Shown one piece after another: positions 43,207 through 51,980 of a stretch of 64,000 nucleotides of DNA (position 1 is its first letter; every line of letters starts with the position of its first letter). The notes under the pieces were generated by a model. The model saw nothing but the letters and a program-made list of their open reading frames with translations, ran no database searches and was not told the origin of the DNA. Made by a program: the position numbers and the translations under genes. Location of the stretch: the NCBI GenBank assembly GCA_900016875.1, contig FCNR01000023.1, positions 186,001-250,000 on the forward strand. Reading direction: 5' to 3'. This DNA is from Eubacteriaceae bacterium CHKCI004. Lineage in GTDB: Bacteria; Bacillota; Clostridia; Lachnospirales; Lachnospiraceae.

Positions 43207-44160
43207 TCACTTTTGAGACATTTCCTCTTTCATAAAAAACAGAGAAAATGTACTGCCCTCATCGATTTTTGAAGAGAGTTTGATATATCCATTTTGCGCT
43301 CTCATAACCTCTCTTGCCAGGTAGAGACCAATGCCGACGCCGGGGCTGTCGCTCACCGTCTCAGAACGGTAAAATCTTAAGAATACCTTTGCCTGTTCCG
43401 CCTCCGGTATCCCCGGCCCGTTGTCCGCAATATCTATTCTGACCAGTGAGGGATACGACTGCACGCGCACCGTCACATTTCCGCCCCGGGGAGTGTATTT
43501 GATGGCGTTATCCACAATATTGGCCACTGCCTCAATGGTCCACTTCAGGTCAAAGGCGGCCATCTCACCGGTGTCGGTCACTTCCAATTGTATCTCTTTC
43601 TGCGCCGCTATAGCCTGAAACTGATTCCTGACCGCATCAAGAACAGCCTGCAGCGGCTGCTTCCTTACATTAACCCGGATGATTCCTGTCTCCAGCCGGG
43701 ACAGCTTCACCAGAGATTCAATCAAAAAATCCAGCGTCTCCGCCTGTTCTCCGATGGCCGTCAGTGCATCCCTGATATTTTGTCTGTCCTCCGGATTCTG
43801 CGTCTCCGTCCACTCTTCCAGAAGCTGTGAATACAGCATAATGTTCGAGATAGGGATGACTGCCTGATGGGAAATATCTGAGATCTGTTCCTGCATCTGC
43901 TCCCGTTCTTTCGTCATCCTGCTGATCTTCCTTTCATGGTCGCAAAGATACCGCCACATATTATTTTCAATCACAGACATACGGGATTCATCCAGATGCT
44001 GCTCCTGAAATCTTCCTGAAACCGCATCTTCCAGCATGTCTTCCATACTTCCGGCGAATTTCTTTTCCCGCCTCGTAAAGTAAATGATTACGCCCGCCAG
44101 GCCGCAGATCAAAAACAAAATTACGGCTGCCAGCACAGTGATTACAACATTCTCATTCAT
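43207..44160 (-). CDS. Sensor histidine kinase
   Basis: 317 residues. A single N-terminal helix (about 7-28), a short linker, then the DHp box DISHQAVIPISNI (with H-Q-A-V-I-P in place of the usual H-E-L-K-T-P), N-box VDNAIKYT and G-boxes DNGPGIPE and GVGIGLYLA. Intramembrane-sensing type. Works with the response regulator upstream. Confidence 0.9.
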   Translation of the reverse strand: MNENVVITVLAAVILFLICGLAGVIIYFTRREKKFAGSMEDMLEDAVSGRFQEQHLDESRMSVIENNMWRYLCDHERKISRMTKEREQMQEQISDISHQAVIPISNIMLYSQLLEEWTETQNPEDRQNIRDALTAIGEQAETLDFLIESLVKLSRLETGIIRVNVRKQPLQAVLDAVRNQFQAIAAQKEIQLEVTDTGEMAAFDLKWTIEAVANIVDNAIKYTPRGGNVTVRVQSYPSLVRIDIADNGPGIPEAEQAKVFLRFYRSETVSDSPGVGIGLYLAREVMRAQNGYIKLSSKIDEGSTFSLFFMKEEMSQK

Positions 44161-44170
44161 ACCTTCTCCG

Positions 44171-44235
44171 ATTCTTCTGGTTATTCTGGATTATTCTAGT
44201 TATTCTAAATTATTCTGGTTATTCTGGATGATTCT
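44171..44235. repeat. Helically phased TTATTCT repeats
   Basis: TTATTCT occurs at 44181, 44191, 44200, 44210 and 44219, with degenerate copies (ATTCTT at 44171, ATTCTG at 44231). Spacing alternates 9 and 10 bp. It fills the gap between the response regulator and kinase genes and includes the region upstream of the kinase ribosome site. Confidence 0.7.
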
Positions 44236-44240
44236 GATAA

Positions 44241-44903
44241 TCAGTTTCTCACCCATTTATATCCCACTCCGTACACCGTTTTGATACATTCGGGCTGACT
44301 GCCAAGCTTATTCCGAAGCCGGTTCACCACAACGGTGAGGGCATGTTCCTCCACATATTCCGTATCGCCCTGCCAGATGTAATCAATCAGCTGGCTCCGG
44401 CTCAGATTCTTTCCCCTGTTTTCCAGCAGACATCTCAGCAGCCGCTGCTCCGTTTTACTCAGTTCCAGGATGTCATTTCCTCTCATGAACTCCATTTTGC
44501 CAAAATCAAAACTAAAATCATCGATTTTGTACACGCCCGATGAAGTCTTTCGATCTCTTAACTGTACGCCGACTCTGGCCCGCAGAACCATCAGACTGAA
44601 CGGTTTCGTGATATAGTCATTGGCGCCCAGCTCCAAGCCGGATACAATATCCATCTCCATCTTATTGGCAGTCAGCAGTATGATCGGCACATCGTCCGTC
44701 TTCCGAATCTCCGTCAAAAAGTCCATGCCATTTCCATCCGGCAGATTCACATCCAGTATGATAAGATCTGCAGACTGCTCTTTATATATGTCCGAAGCCG
44801 ACCGGAGCGAAGAAGCCTGCAGGCAGCGAAACTCGTTCCGCAGAGCCAGCTTAATCCCGTCATTCAGTTTCTTATCGTCTTCAACAATGAGGATTGTTTT
44901 CAT
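44241..44903 (-). CDS. OmpR-family response regulator
   Basis: 220 residues. IVEDDKKLNDGIK at the start, phospho-acceptor in LIILDVNLPDGNGMDF, Lys in ITKPFSLM, then a winged helix (LSKTEQRLLRCLLENRGKNLSRSQL). Partner of the next kinase gene. Likely controls the ABC genes further down. Confidence 0.92.
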   Translation of the reverse strand: MKTILIVEDDKKLNDGIKLALRNEFRCLQASSLRSASDIYKEQSADLIILDVNLPDGNGMDFLTEIRKTDDVPIILLTANKMEMDIVSGLELGANDYITKPFSLMVLRARVGVQLRDRKTSSGVYKIDDFSFDFGKMEFMRGNDILELSKTEQRLLRCLLENRGKNLSRSQLIDYIWQGDTEYVEEHALTVVVNRLRNKLGSQPECIKTVYGVGYKWVRN

Positions 44904-44932
44904 TTCTTTCGGCGACCTCCCTGCTATGCGGA

Positions 44933-44975
44933 AGAAGAGCCAGAGTTTTTCTCTGTTACTCTGGCTTCTTCTTAT
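44933..44975 (-). terminator. Hairpin after RelE/ParE toxin gene
   Basis: AAGAAGAGCCAGAG pairs with CTCTGGCTTCTTCTT around a 13-nt loop, next to the toxin stop codon. The T-run is poor. Confidence 0.5.
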
Positions 44976-45274
44976 ATATTTCGTCCCTGATACTGTACAG
45001 TCACAACGTAAACTGTTTTATTCGATTCATCAATTCTGAAGATGGCAATATAATTCTCTATGAGTAATTGCCGGTATCCTTTGCCGGCATATTTCCCTTC
45101 GGTCCGTTCTTGATGCGACTGGGGAAAAATTTCTAATTTTTTTAATGCCTCCCAAATCCGGTTCGTCTGTCCTTTCGCATTTTCCGGTGATAATTTTTCC
45201 AAAGCAATATAGGCAAAAATATCATTAATTTCCCGAAATGCCTGTTGATTTAATCTGACTCTATACTTATCCAT
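44972..45274 (-). CDS. RelE/ParE-family toxin
   Basis: 100 residues. YRVRLNQQAFREINDIFAYIA at the start and YRQLLIENYIAIFRIDESNKTVYVVTVQYQGRN at the end are typical of the RelE/ParE fold (a run of basic and aromatic residues in the C-terminal strands). It would cleave ribosome-bound mRNA or inhibit gyrase. It overlaps the antitoxin gene by 8 nt. Confidence 0.88.
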   Translation of the reverse strand: MDKYRVRLNQQAFREINDIFAYIALEKLSPENAKGQTNRIWEALKKLEIFPQSHQERTEGKYAGKGYRQLLIENYIAIFRIDESNKTVYVVTVQYQGRNI

Positions 45275-45530
45275 AATATTCTCTATTCAATTTATTAAAT
45301 GCTTCATCAAGATCAATGGAAACTCCACCTTCTTCCATCTCTTTCTCAGATTCATAGATTGCCTGATCAATACGATTGGTTTTTGCAAATTTATCGTATA
45401 ATTCACTGCTCATTACAACTAAATCACTGTATCCGTTTTTAGTAATAAAAATCGGTTCCTGAATTTTATGGGCCATATCAGATATCTCACTTGTATTACG
45501 AAGTTCTTTGATTGGCATAATAACCGGCAT
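45267..45530 (-). CDS. Phd/YefM-family antitoxin
   Basis: 87 residues from the ATG at 45530 with an AAAGGAG site. MPIKELRNTSEISDMAHK and EPIFITKNGYSDLVVMS are the Phd/YefM DNA-binding part; the C-terminal acidic helix binds the toxin. Autoregulates the pair. Precedes and overlaps the toxin gene as usual. Confidence 0.9.
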   Translation of the reverse strand: MPVIMPIKELRNTSEISDMAHKIQEPIFITKNGYSDLVVMSSELYDKFAKTNRIDQAIYESEKEMEEGGVSIDLDEAFNKLNREYYG

Positions 45531-45664
45531 AATATCAGCTCCTTTCATCTTTTGACATGATTATAGCATAATTATGTCTACAAGTACACTGAATTATGTG
45601 CTCTTTTCTCATTACCAATACTCCTGGATTTAAAAAATGATTTTTTCCTATATCGTTCCTATCT

Positions 45665-46300
45665 TTACCTTATCCTGCTTAACTGCTCCACACAGCCCGA
45701 CTGGATGGCCGCAATATTTTCTCTTATGACTTCTTCCGGCCAGTCCCACCACCGGAGCCCCAGCAGTTCCTCCACGGTATCCTCGTCGAATCTCCTTCGA
45801 ATGGTCTTGGCGGGAACGCCTCCCACAATGGTATAAGGCGGCACGTCCTTTGTGACAACCGCCCGGCTGCCGATCACTGCGCCGTCTCCGATGGTCACTC
45901 CCGCAAGAATCACCGCCTCATAGCCAATCCACACATCGTTTCCGATGACAATATCTCCTTTATGATCCCATGCGTCTTTCATCTTGTCCCACGGCAGCCC
46001 CCATTCCTCAAAAAACAGAGAAAATGTATAGGTAGATAAAGAATCCAGCGTATGATTGGCGCTGTTAAACAGAAACTTCGCTCCGCAGGCAATGGAGCTG
46101 AACTTTCCGATGATGAGTTTATCTCCATTGATCGGGTAGTGATATAACACATTATTTTGCTGAAATCCCCGCGGGTCGTGGACGAAATCATTGTATACTG
46201 TATAATCGCCCACCTGGATATTTGGATTCGTGATGACATTTTTCAGATAAATGGTCTGGGTGTCTCCGGTTCTTGGGTAAATTTTGTCTGGCATAGCCAT
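45665..46300 (-). CDS. Hexapeptide-repeat xenobiotic acetyltransferase (CatB/Vat-like)
   Basis: 211 residues. The left-handed beta-helix repeats ([31 protein letters not shown]) and the conserved NSANHT with active-site His are those of the CatB/Vat group, which acetylate chloramphenicol or streptogramin A. The end [13 protein letters not shown] is typical. Many members act on other substrates, so resistance is not certain. ATG with an AAAGGA site. Monocistronic. Confidence 0.85.
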   Translation of the reverse strand: MAMPDKIYPRTGDTQTIYLKNVITNPNIQVGDYTVYNDFVHDPRGFQQNNVLYHYPINGDKLIIGKFSSIACGAKFLFNSANHTLDSLSTYTFSLFFEEWGLPWDKMKDAWDHKGDIVIGNDVWIGYEAVILAGVTIGDGAVIGSRAVVTKDVPPYTIVGGVPAKTIRRRFDEDTVEELLGLRWWDWPEEVIRENIAAIQSGCVEQLSRIR

Positions 46301-46420
46301 GTTTCTTCATCCTTTCTTTCCTGGTGCTGAATTATAGGATACATGGCTATTTTACTTTTCAGAAAATATACTTTCAATCCACAGAACGCTGCTGTATTGT
46401 TTAGTAGATGTAATAACAGA

Positions 46421-46756
46421 TTATTTGATTTTCTCTAATTCTGCTATCAGGACAGGCAACTCTTCAAAAACAACATCTGCAATAATGTTCCAATTCGTGC
46501 CATCGTAATCGTGAACCAGGCGATGCCTAAGCCCTGAAATCATCAACCAGGGAATTTTATCATACGTCTTTTTATAATTATCAGACAAATTATAAACATG
46601 TTCGCCAATATTGTATAGAGGAGTTGTTACAAGCCACTGTAACGGAATGCTCGTAAGCAATTCTTCCTTCTTGATATTGTTTTCTACAATATAATTGTGT
46701 AGTTTTACCGCATTTTCATAAATCTTTTTAATGCTCTGCTCATCTGAATATTTCAT
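46421..46756 (-). CDS. HepT-like HEPN RNase toxin (DUF86)
   Basis: 111 residues, all-helical. LRHRLVHDYDG holds the RxxxxH-type active site of HEPN/DUF86 RNases. Its ATG overlaps the stop of the nucleotidyltransferase gene by 4 nt. In MntA/HepT pairs the nucleotidyltransferase AMPylates the tyrosine after the His (here HDY) and so silences the RNase. The needed Tyr is present. Confidence 0.88.
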   Translation of the reverse strand: MKYSDEQSIKKIYENAVKLHNYIVENNIKKEELLTSIPLQWLVTTPLYNIGEHVYNLSDNYKKTYDKIPWLMISGLRHRLVHDYDGTNWNIIADVVFEELPVLIAELEKIK

Positions 46757-47055
46757 GCTACGCGAAGCCTCTCTTTCATGATTGTCTTATAAAACTCACT
46801 GTCTTGATTGATTTCGTTTATTTCAAACACATCCACATTTTTATTTAGAATTGCACGCAATTCTTCTGCAAGTGAAAAAATCATTGTAAGCTTGAAATTT
46901 CGTCCGCCAAATACAAGAAAATCCAAATCACTGTTTTGATTCGCCTCATTTCTCGCATAAGAACCAAACAAATAAATTTCATCTACATTATATTTTTCTG
47001 CGATAGGCTTTACTAACGCTTTGATATCAGTTATCGTAAAAATTTTGTCATTCAT
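46753..47055 (-). CDS. MntA-like nucleotidyltransferase antitoxin
   Basis: 100 residues from the ATG at 47055 (AAAGGA site). LFGSYARNEANQNSDLDFLVF is the GSX10DXD catalytic motif. AMPylating antitoxin to the HEPN partner. An intact system, in contrast with the broken pair at 17.8-18.3 kb. Confidence 0.88.
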   Translation of the reverse strand: MNDKIFTITDIKALVKPIAEKYNVDEIYLFGSYARNEANQNSDLDFLVFGGRNFKLTMIFSLAEELRAILNKNVDVFEINEINQDSEFYKTIMKERLRVA

Positions 47056-47118
47056 TTTCTGAAATCCTTTCTTGTAATTCAACACTTCAGTCATAACAGT
47101 TAAACGCCAACCTATCTT

Positions 47119-47439
47119 TCATGATTGTTTGCGGCAATTTTCGTTTTCCCTACCGCTTTCTTTGCTCTTCTTCTGTTTCTTTTGATAAATAATCTTTCTG
47201 ATAGCAGAAGTTGAAAGGCTGTACCGGTCAGCCAGCTCTTCCACAGAATCGCCCTGGCGGTATTCTGATATAATCTTTCCGTTGCGTTTCTCAAGTTCCT
47301 CCCGATAACCGGACAATTCGCCCCAGGCCTTGTGCTGCTCTTCCCTGGCAGGTACATAAATGTATCCCGCCTGAACATATTTCTGCAGCTCCTCGACCAA
47401 CTCATCAGGAAGAATTACATTTGCATTGATATATTTCAT
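47119..47439 (-). CDS. CD3324-family protein, copy 1
   Basis: 106 residues, ATG at 47439. MKYINANVILPDELVEELQKYV, GYIYVPAREEQHKAWGELSGYREEL, then a helix-turn-helix-like end (SVEELADRYSLSTSAIRKII). CD3324-family proteins are common in clostridia and probably bind DNA through the C-terminal part. The tail is very basic (KKQKKSKESGREN). Function unknown. Confidence 0.8.
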   Translation of the reverse strand: MKYINANVILPDELVEELQKYVQAGYIYVPAREEQHKAWGELSGYREELEKRNGKIISEYRQGDSVEELADRYSLSTSAIRKIIYQKKQKKSKESGRENENCRKQS

Positions 47440-47473
47440 ATGCAGGCTCCTTCCCCGATTGATCATTCAGGAA

Positions 47474-47545
47474 GCAAAGCCAGTCATATGCAAGCGACTA
47501 TTCGGGCTCTCTCCACGCAAATGTCGCTCTTTTCACTGGCTTTGC
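47474..47545. repeat. 72-bp palindromic element
   Basis: GCAAAGCCAGT and ACTGGCTTTGC form perfect 11-bp arms; GCGAC and GTCGC pair further in. The region between 47440 and 47754 otherwise has no gene. Could be a terminator of neither strand (no T-run) or a small mobile palindrome. Confidence 0.6.
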
Positions 47546-47754
47546 GTGGAGCCATGCATCGTTTTTTCGTTTTTTATTTCGGCACATTTTTATCACCTTT
47601 GTCTGTTAATTCTTTCTGGCAGATATTTTTTATCTTGCCCCGAGTATACCAAAAAACACTCTCGAATTCAACGTAGCAACTGGTCTGTATCATCATACTG
47701 AAATCAAAAAGGACATCCCCAAAAACGTTTCCGATGATATTTCCGTACCAGCAG

Positions 47755-48123
47755 CTAAGAATTGCTGCCCGAAAAAATAAGTACTATCTCTTTCCTCAGC
47801 CTGCACTTTCGTAAATCAGTTTCCGGGATACTTCTCACTCTTCCGTCGTCGATTAATTTTAAATAGTCTTTTTGCGACAGATGAAGCTTTTTTCTTATGA
47901 TGGAAGCAACTCTGATATTTATTGAATGTTTACTTTTAATTTCCAGCATCACTTCTTCATCGGGAGAAAATGTATCGCCGATTACATGATACACAGACAA
48001 ACCTGTTTCCACTTTGTTTCGCCTGAGAAAGTCCGAATCCACAGATATTTGCCTGGCGAGGGCTTCGTCATTTCCGTAAAAAGCTTCCAGCAGTTCCGGT
48101 TTTATGGCCTGTGGGGAACCCAA
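47755..48123 (-). pseudogene. DUF1062 C-terminal fragment
   Basis: 122 codons opening at a TTG, with an in-frame stop five codons upstream and no ribosome site. LLEAFYGNDEALARQISVD, LRRNKVETGL, KLHLSQKDYLKLIDDGRVRSIPETD and LRKEIVLIF match my memory of the end of DUF1062 proteins, whose zinc-binding N-terminal part is absent. Between the two CD3324 genes. Most likely an N-terminally truncated remnant. Confidence 0.5.
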
Positions 48124-48151
48124 CCGAATACTCTTTTACGAAAGAAATATG

Positions 48152-48185
48152 AGCCGGGATGATTTTTCAACCATACCGGCTCATG
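48152..48185 (-). terminator. Terminator after CD3324 copy 2
   Basis: ATGAGCCGG pairs with CCGGCTCAT across an 18-nt loop, directly past the stop codon, followed by ATTTCTTTC. Confidence 0.7.
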
Positions 48186-48186
48186 A

Positions 48187-48468
48187 TTATTTACTATGTT
48201 CTTTTTTCAACTGCCTGATGATCCGCTGAATACTTTTCAAAGACAGAAAATATTTATCGGCCAGCGCCTCCATTCTCTGTCCAGCAAGATATTCCACATA
48301 TATCTGCTCGTTTCGGTCATGCAGCTCCTGACGGGTTGTGGTGGTCTCTCCCCAGCCTTTTTTATTGTCCGAAGCCCTGGGAATATATATAAATTCCCCG
48401 TCCACATATTCCTGCACTTTCCGCAGCAGCTCTTCCGGCAGAACGTGTGCTGCTTTTTTGTAGCTCAT
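48187..48468 (-). CDS. CD3324-family protein, copy 2
   Basis: 93 residues from the ATG at 48468 with an AAGGAGAG site. MSYKKAAHVLPEELLRKVQEYV, EFIYIPRASDNKKGWGETT and LADKYFLSLKSIQRIIRQL parallel copy 1, at perhaps 40% identity by eye. Helix-turn-helix-like C-terminus. Two diverged copies within 1.4 kb suggest an old duplication or repeated acquisition. Confidence 0.82.
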   Translation of the reverse strand: MSYKKAAHVLPEELLRKVQEYVDGEFIYIPRASDNKKGWGETTTTRQELHDRNEQIYVEYLAGQRMEALADKYFLSLKSIQRIIRQLKKEHSK

Positions 48469-48977
48469 CTTGCTCTCCTTCGTCATTTTTACGGGAACAG
48501 CAAGGCATATCGCAACACATATTTTATTTTCATTGCGCTTAGCCTTGCTCACGCAATCATAACGATAGGATTAAGCATAAAAACATTCCTCCTTTTCGTG
48601 GTTTCCCATGTGATTTCCTATTATATTGTAAAATAGCATAGAACAGGAGGAAACCTCAACTTTATTTACGAGATGAAATTGAGACTTCCTATAAAAATTG
48701 ACACACGCTATTTTATCGGCAATAATTCTATTTTTGTATGTCGAAATCCACGTCCTTTTTTGCTGTTACTGGAAATTTTATTTTTTCCTTATATACTCTA
48801 TGTTTTGCAGAAGTCAGCGAAACTTAGCAGAACTTAAAATTTATTTTATTTTCAATTATTTAGTATAAAAATGGTGTTGAAAATCTGAAAAATTAACGCT
48901 TTTTCAGCGTTCTTAAATCTTTTTCTCTAAAATAATCTTGTATCCAAATACTCAAACAAAACTTAGCGAAACTTAAA
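48469..48977. other. Gene-less AT-rich stretch with direct-repeat boundary
   Basis: No gene found. It contains the left copy of the 34-bp direct repeat (48807-48840), a palindrome AACGCTTTTTCAGCGTT at 48893-48909 and a partial repeat (ACTTAGCGAAACTTAAAT, 48961-48978). Confidence 0.6.
48807..48840 (+). repeat. 34-bp direct repeat, left copy
   Basis: Identical to 57313-57346 except one C/T. The repeat itself contains three ~10-bp units (GAAGTCAGC, GAAACTTAGC, AGAACTTAAA). Candidate left end of an 8.5-kb mobile segment. Confidence 0.7.
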
Positions 48978-50256
48978 TCATGCCCAATAGGGGATATATT
49001 TTTTGTATCTAGGTGCTGTATCAGGATCCATTACTTTAATAAGGCCATTTTCAACAGTATTAGTAATAATCCTTGATGCTTTGGACTTTTCTTTTTCCTT
49101 TAAGCCAAAAATCTTACGTATATCGGCATTTGAAATTCCTTCAAAATTAACATATGCCACATTTATGCATAAATCCAGCAATATTTTCGTTCCGTGATAT
49201 AGGTACAGAATCTACAATACGATCAATTGCCACTAACGGTGCTCCAGCATTAGAAAACTCAATTCTATTCTTAAACACTTCAACCATTGGATTTGTTCCT
49301 CTCTGTTGAAAGTCCTGATGTATCATCGCATTCGCCAACATTTCACGAATCGCAATTTCAGGAAAACTGACAATAGATTTTCTGGTAGCCTCTACAATAA
49401 CCTCTTCTTGAGGAATAATGGTCATAATATACTGAACTATTTCCTCATGTGAAAATGCATAACCAGCAGAAAATTCCTTCTCCCTGATTGCATCCAGTCT
49501 TGAATTCTCCTTATAACATATGACTCGCACGGAGCGTCTATGCAAGGATTCAAATTTCTTCAAATCTTTTGCAATCATCAAAGCCCCTATATTTGTAATA
49601 TCCCATGTACCTGCATCATTTCTTTGGATAAATTTTTCATGCTGTAAGTCTTCCAAGACTTTATCTCTGTTTCTTGGAATTGGCATTTCAAGCTTATCAT
49701 AATATTTAGAATAATCCAGCAGTGATATCATCTCATCTTCTTCTAAACCTCCCATTGCAATCCGCAATTCATAAGGTGTAGAATCAAATGTCCTCCATAG
49801 TTCTCGTTCTTTATCAGGATATTCTTTCAAATTCTTTTTATTTGTTCCAATCCGTATATATTCAACTCCTGAAAATCGAACTGGTTGCTTTTCGGCACAC
49901 GGAATCTCCATCAGCACAACTATTCCTTCATCCATTGGAATCTCAAAAAAATGGAAATTAATCCTCGGTGAAAGCATTCTGGAAAGCCATGCTTCTAATT
50001 CCTCACTTCCCTTTTTCATTTTTCGATATTGAAATTCAGTTCCTACAATTTTATGAGTTTCATCATCTATTCCCCAAACCAAATATGCTTTGGGCCTTTC
50101 ACATAATGCAGCCGAATTACTAAGAGCAGAAATATATTCACCAATCATCTGAGGCTGTTTGTTATTACATTTAAATTCAACCCACTCTGTCTCATCCGGC
50201 AGCTTAGCAAGCTCCCGTACAAGACTTTTTAAGTATTCTATTGATCTTGCTGCCAT
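48978..50256 (-). pseudogene. AlbA_2/Schlafen-like ATP-binding regulator, split by internal deletion
   Basis: From ATG 50256 the frame has the AlbA_2 domain (ETEWVEFKCNN, YISALSNSAALCE, YLVWGIDDETHKIVGT) and the HATPase-like part (IAIREMLANAMIHQDFQQRGT, FSNAGAPL, NENIAGFMHKCGI) and then stops. A second frame (48978-49181) resumes with AYVNFEGISNADIRKIFGL and ends with DPDTAPRYKKYIPYWA, the family winged-helix end. About 60 residues in the middle are lost with a frame change. Such proteins are common in defence and mobile islands. Confidence 0.85.
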
Positions 50257-50371
50257 CAAATCACCCTTTCTCCGTATTACAATCTCCAGTCCGCGAACTT
50301 TTCTTATCTATTTATTATAATAAAAGGCTTTCTATGATTTATTATTTTATCACAGAAAACCTTTATTTTAA

Positions 50372-51904
50372 TCAAAATTCATTATTTATAGCAATTTTAT
50401 CCCCGCTTTTATACACCCTGTACTCCACCTGAAAATACGGCTCTTCCCCGTATACCGGCACCAGCACCTCGCTGCTGCTGTACTGAGCCTGGCGAAATTC
50501 GTAGCCACAGCATTGGAAGGCGGCCTCCACGGTGATTCCCGCTTCCGAAAATGTAAAGTCCTGAAATGTGTCGGCGCTTTCTTTGATTCGCCTGTAAAGC
50601 AGAGATGGCGGGGCAGCGGTCAGATTATAGCTATCCTGCGCGCAGATAAAAGACAGCGCTGTCAGCGCCATCAAATCTCCGTAAGATGCAATTTCTATGT
50701 TTTCATTCTTATATTCTGCGGAAAAGGAAACTCCTGTCAGCACGCCGTCCATTTCCTCAAAATGGAGCTGCGGGAGAGCGGCATAAGCGTTGGCTGTATT
50801 GACAATATAGGTTCCTCCGTTCCTTTTCTCCCATGTTCCGCTGTCGGTCAGCCGCAGGCTGGAATCTCCATCCGGTGTCAGATAGAATTCCGGCAGGTTC
50901 AGCTGACGGTCTGTCTGATAAAATGTCTGCATCTCGTTGAAGTTCTCAGCATACTGGGCCGCGCTTATATTTCCTCTGTTTTTCGGGATTGCACCTGCCT
51001 GCCATATGTAAAATGTCGCTCCGGTCAGCAGCATCATGAGAAAGACTGCACCGACTGCTTTTGCCGGCGCATATCGCCGGTTCAGCCAGAGTACATTTTC
51101 TTCTTCCCATTCCATGTTTTCTCCCACCCTGCAATCCCGGTACGATTTATATTCCCGGATGAGCCGGTACACCGGAATATGGAAACCGGAACCTTTGCCC
51201 AGCACCAGCCACGTTCTTTGAAAGGCTTCTCTCCAGGTGAGGCGCGCGCCGCTTTCCGCTGACACCCTGAGGCCGAACAATATTTTCCCCGGAGTTATGC
51301 CGAAGCACGAGAGCAGCGTGGGCTCAATCAACAGCAGGATGCAGGCAGTCATGATTAATTCCACAACCCAGCCCAGCCAGCTCATTTCCATAATATTGAT
51401 ATGAAAGAAGCATGCAAGAACCGCATCCCACAAAAGCGCATAGATGCTCTCGTCAATCATGCGGGCAAAGTACCGGCGCCACGGCGCGGTCACCTTTGGC
51501 ACCGAGTCCTCTTTCAGTTCCGGCGGGACTTCCGATAAAGAGTGGTTCAGCATATCAAGATAGTGCTGTGCGTCAAAACTGCGGTAAGACGCCTGCGCGC
51601 CGCACAGCTGCTCGCAGATGAATCTGGACTGTTCCAGATCCTGATTTTTTTCTTTTAATTTTATCAAATGTGCCGGCAGCAGCTCGGTCAGCTCAAAGAC
51701 GTTTTCATTTAACGCCTTGATATCCTCAAGGCTGATATGAATAGACCGAAGAAGCCGGATACGTTTTAACGTTTCCACGTCTTCTTCTGTATAATCCCTG
51801 TATCCGTTGGATTTTCTCTGCGGAGAAAGAAGTCCCTCTTTCTCATAAAATCGGATATTGGCCCTTGTCATTCCTGACAATTCTTCCACCTCTTTGATCT
51901 TCAT
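50372..51904 (-). CDS. MerR DNA-binding domain fused to RDD membrane domain
   Basis: 510 residues. Residues 1-70 are a MerR helix-turn-helix (KIKEVEELSGMTRANIRFYEKEGLL, LKRIRLLRSIHISLEDIKAL), followed by a coil to 110. Residues 135-260 form an RDD domain (RYFARMIDESIYALLWD, GITPGKILFGLRV) with two helices. A further helix lies at about 286-305 and the last 200 residues should be extracytoplasmic. AGGAGG site. It looks like a one-component membrane-anchored regulator; the ligand would be sensed outside. Confidence 0.85.
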   Translation of the reverse strand: MKIKEVEELSGMTRANIRFYEKEGLLSPQRKSNGYRDYTEEDVETLKRIRLLRSIHISLEDIKALNENVFELTELLPAHLIKLKEKNQDLEQSRFICEQLCGAQASYRSFDAQHYLDMLNHSLSEVPPELKEDSVPKVTAPWRRYFARMIDESIYALLWDAVLACFFHINIMEMSWLGWVVELIMTACILLLIEPTLLSCFGITPGKILFGLRVSAESGARLTWREAFQRTWLVLGKGSGFHIPVYRLIREYKSYRDCRVGENMEWEEENVLWLNRRYAPAKAVGAVFLMMLLTGATFYIWQAGAIPKNRGNISAAQYAENFNEMQTFYQTDRQLNLPEFYLTPDGDSSLRLTDSGTWEKRNGGTYIVNTANAYAALPQLHFEEMDGVLTGVSFSAEYKNENIEIASYGDLMALTALSFICAQDSYNLTAAPPSLLYRRIKESADTFQDFTFSEAGITVEAAFQCCGYEFRQAQYSSSEVLVPVYGEEPYFQVEYRVYKSGDKIAINNEF

Positions 51905-51980
51905 ATGACATTTCCTCCTGTATATGATATCCGATTATAAAGGATAAAGGGACTTTACAGTCAAGTACCTATCGCAGCCT

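Noticed and set aside
39875-44903. Second bacitracin-type BceRSAB module
   Set aside because: Gene order is similar, but the permease has the two-extracellular-domain MacB/FtsX layout instead of the BceB layout, so the Bce name was not used.
45665-46300. Calling the acetyltransferase a streptogramin resistance gene
   Set aside because: Only general hexapeptide acetyltransferase motifs are visible; specific resistance needs alignment to known Vat and CatB proteins.
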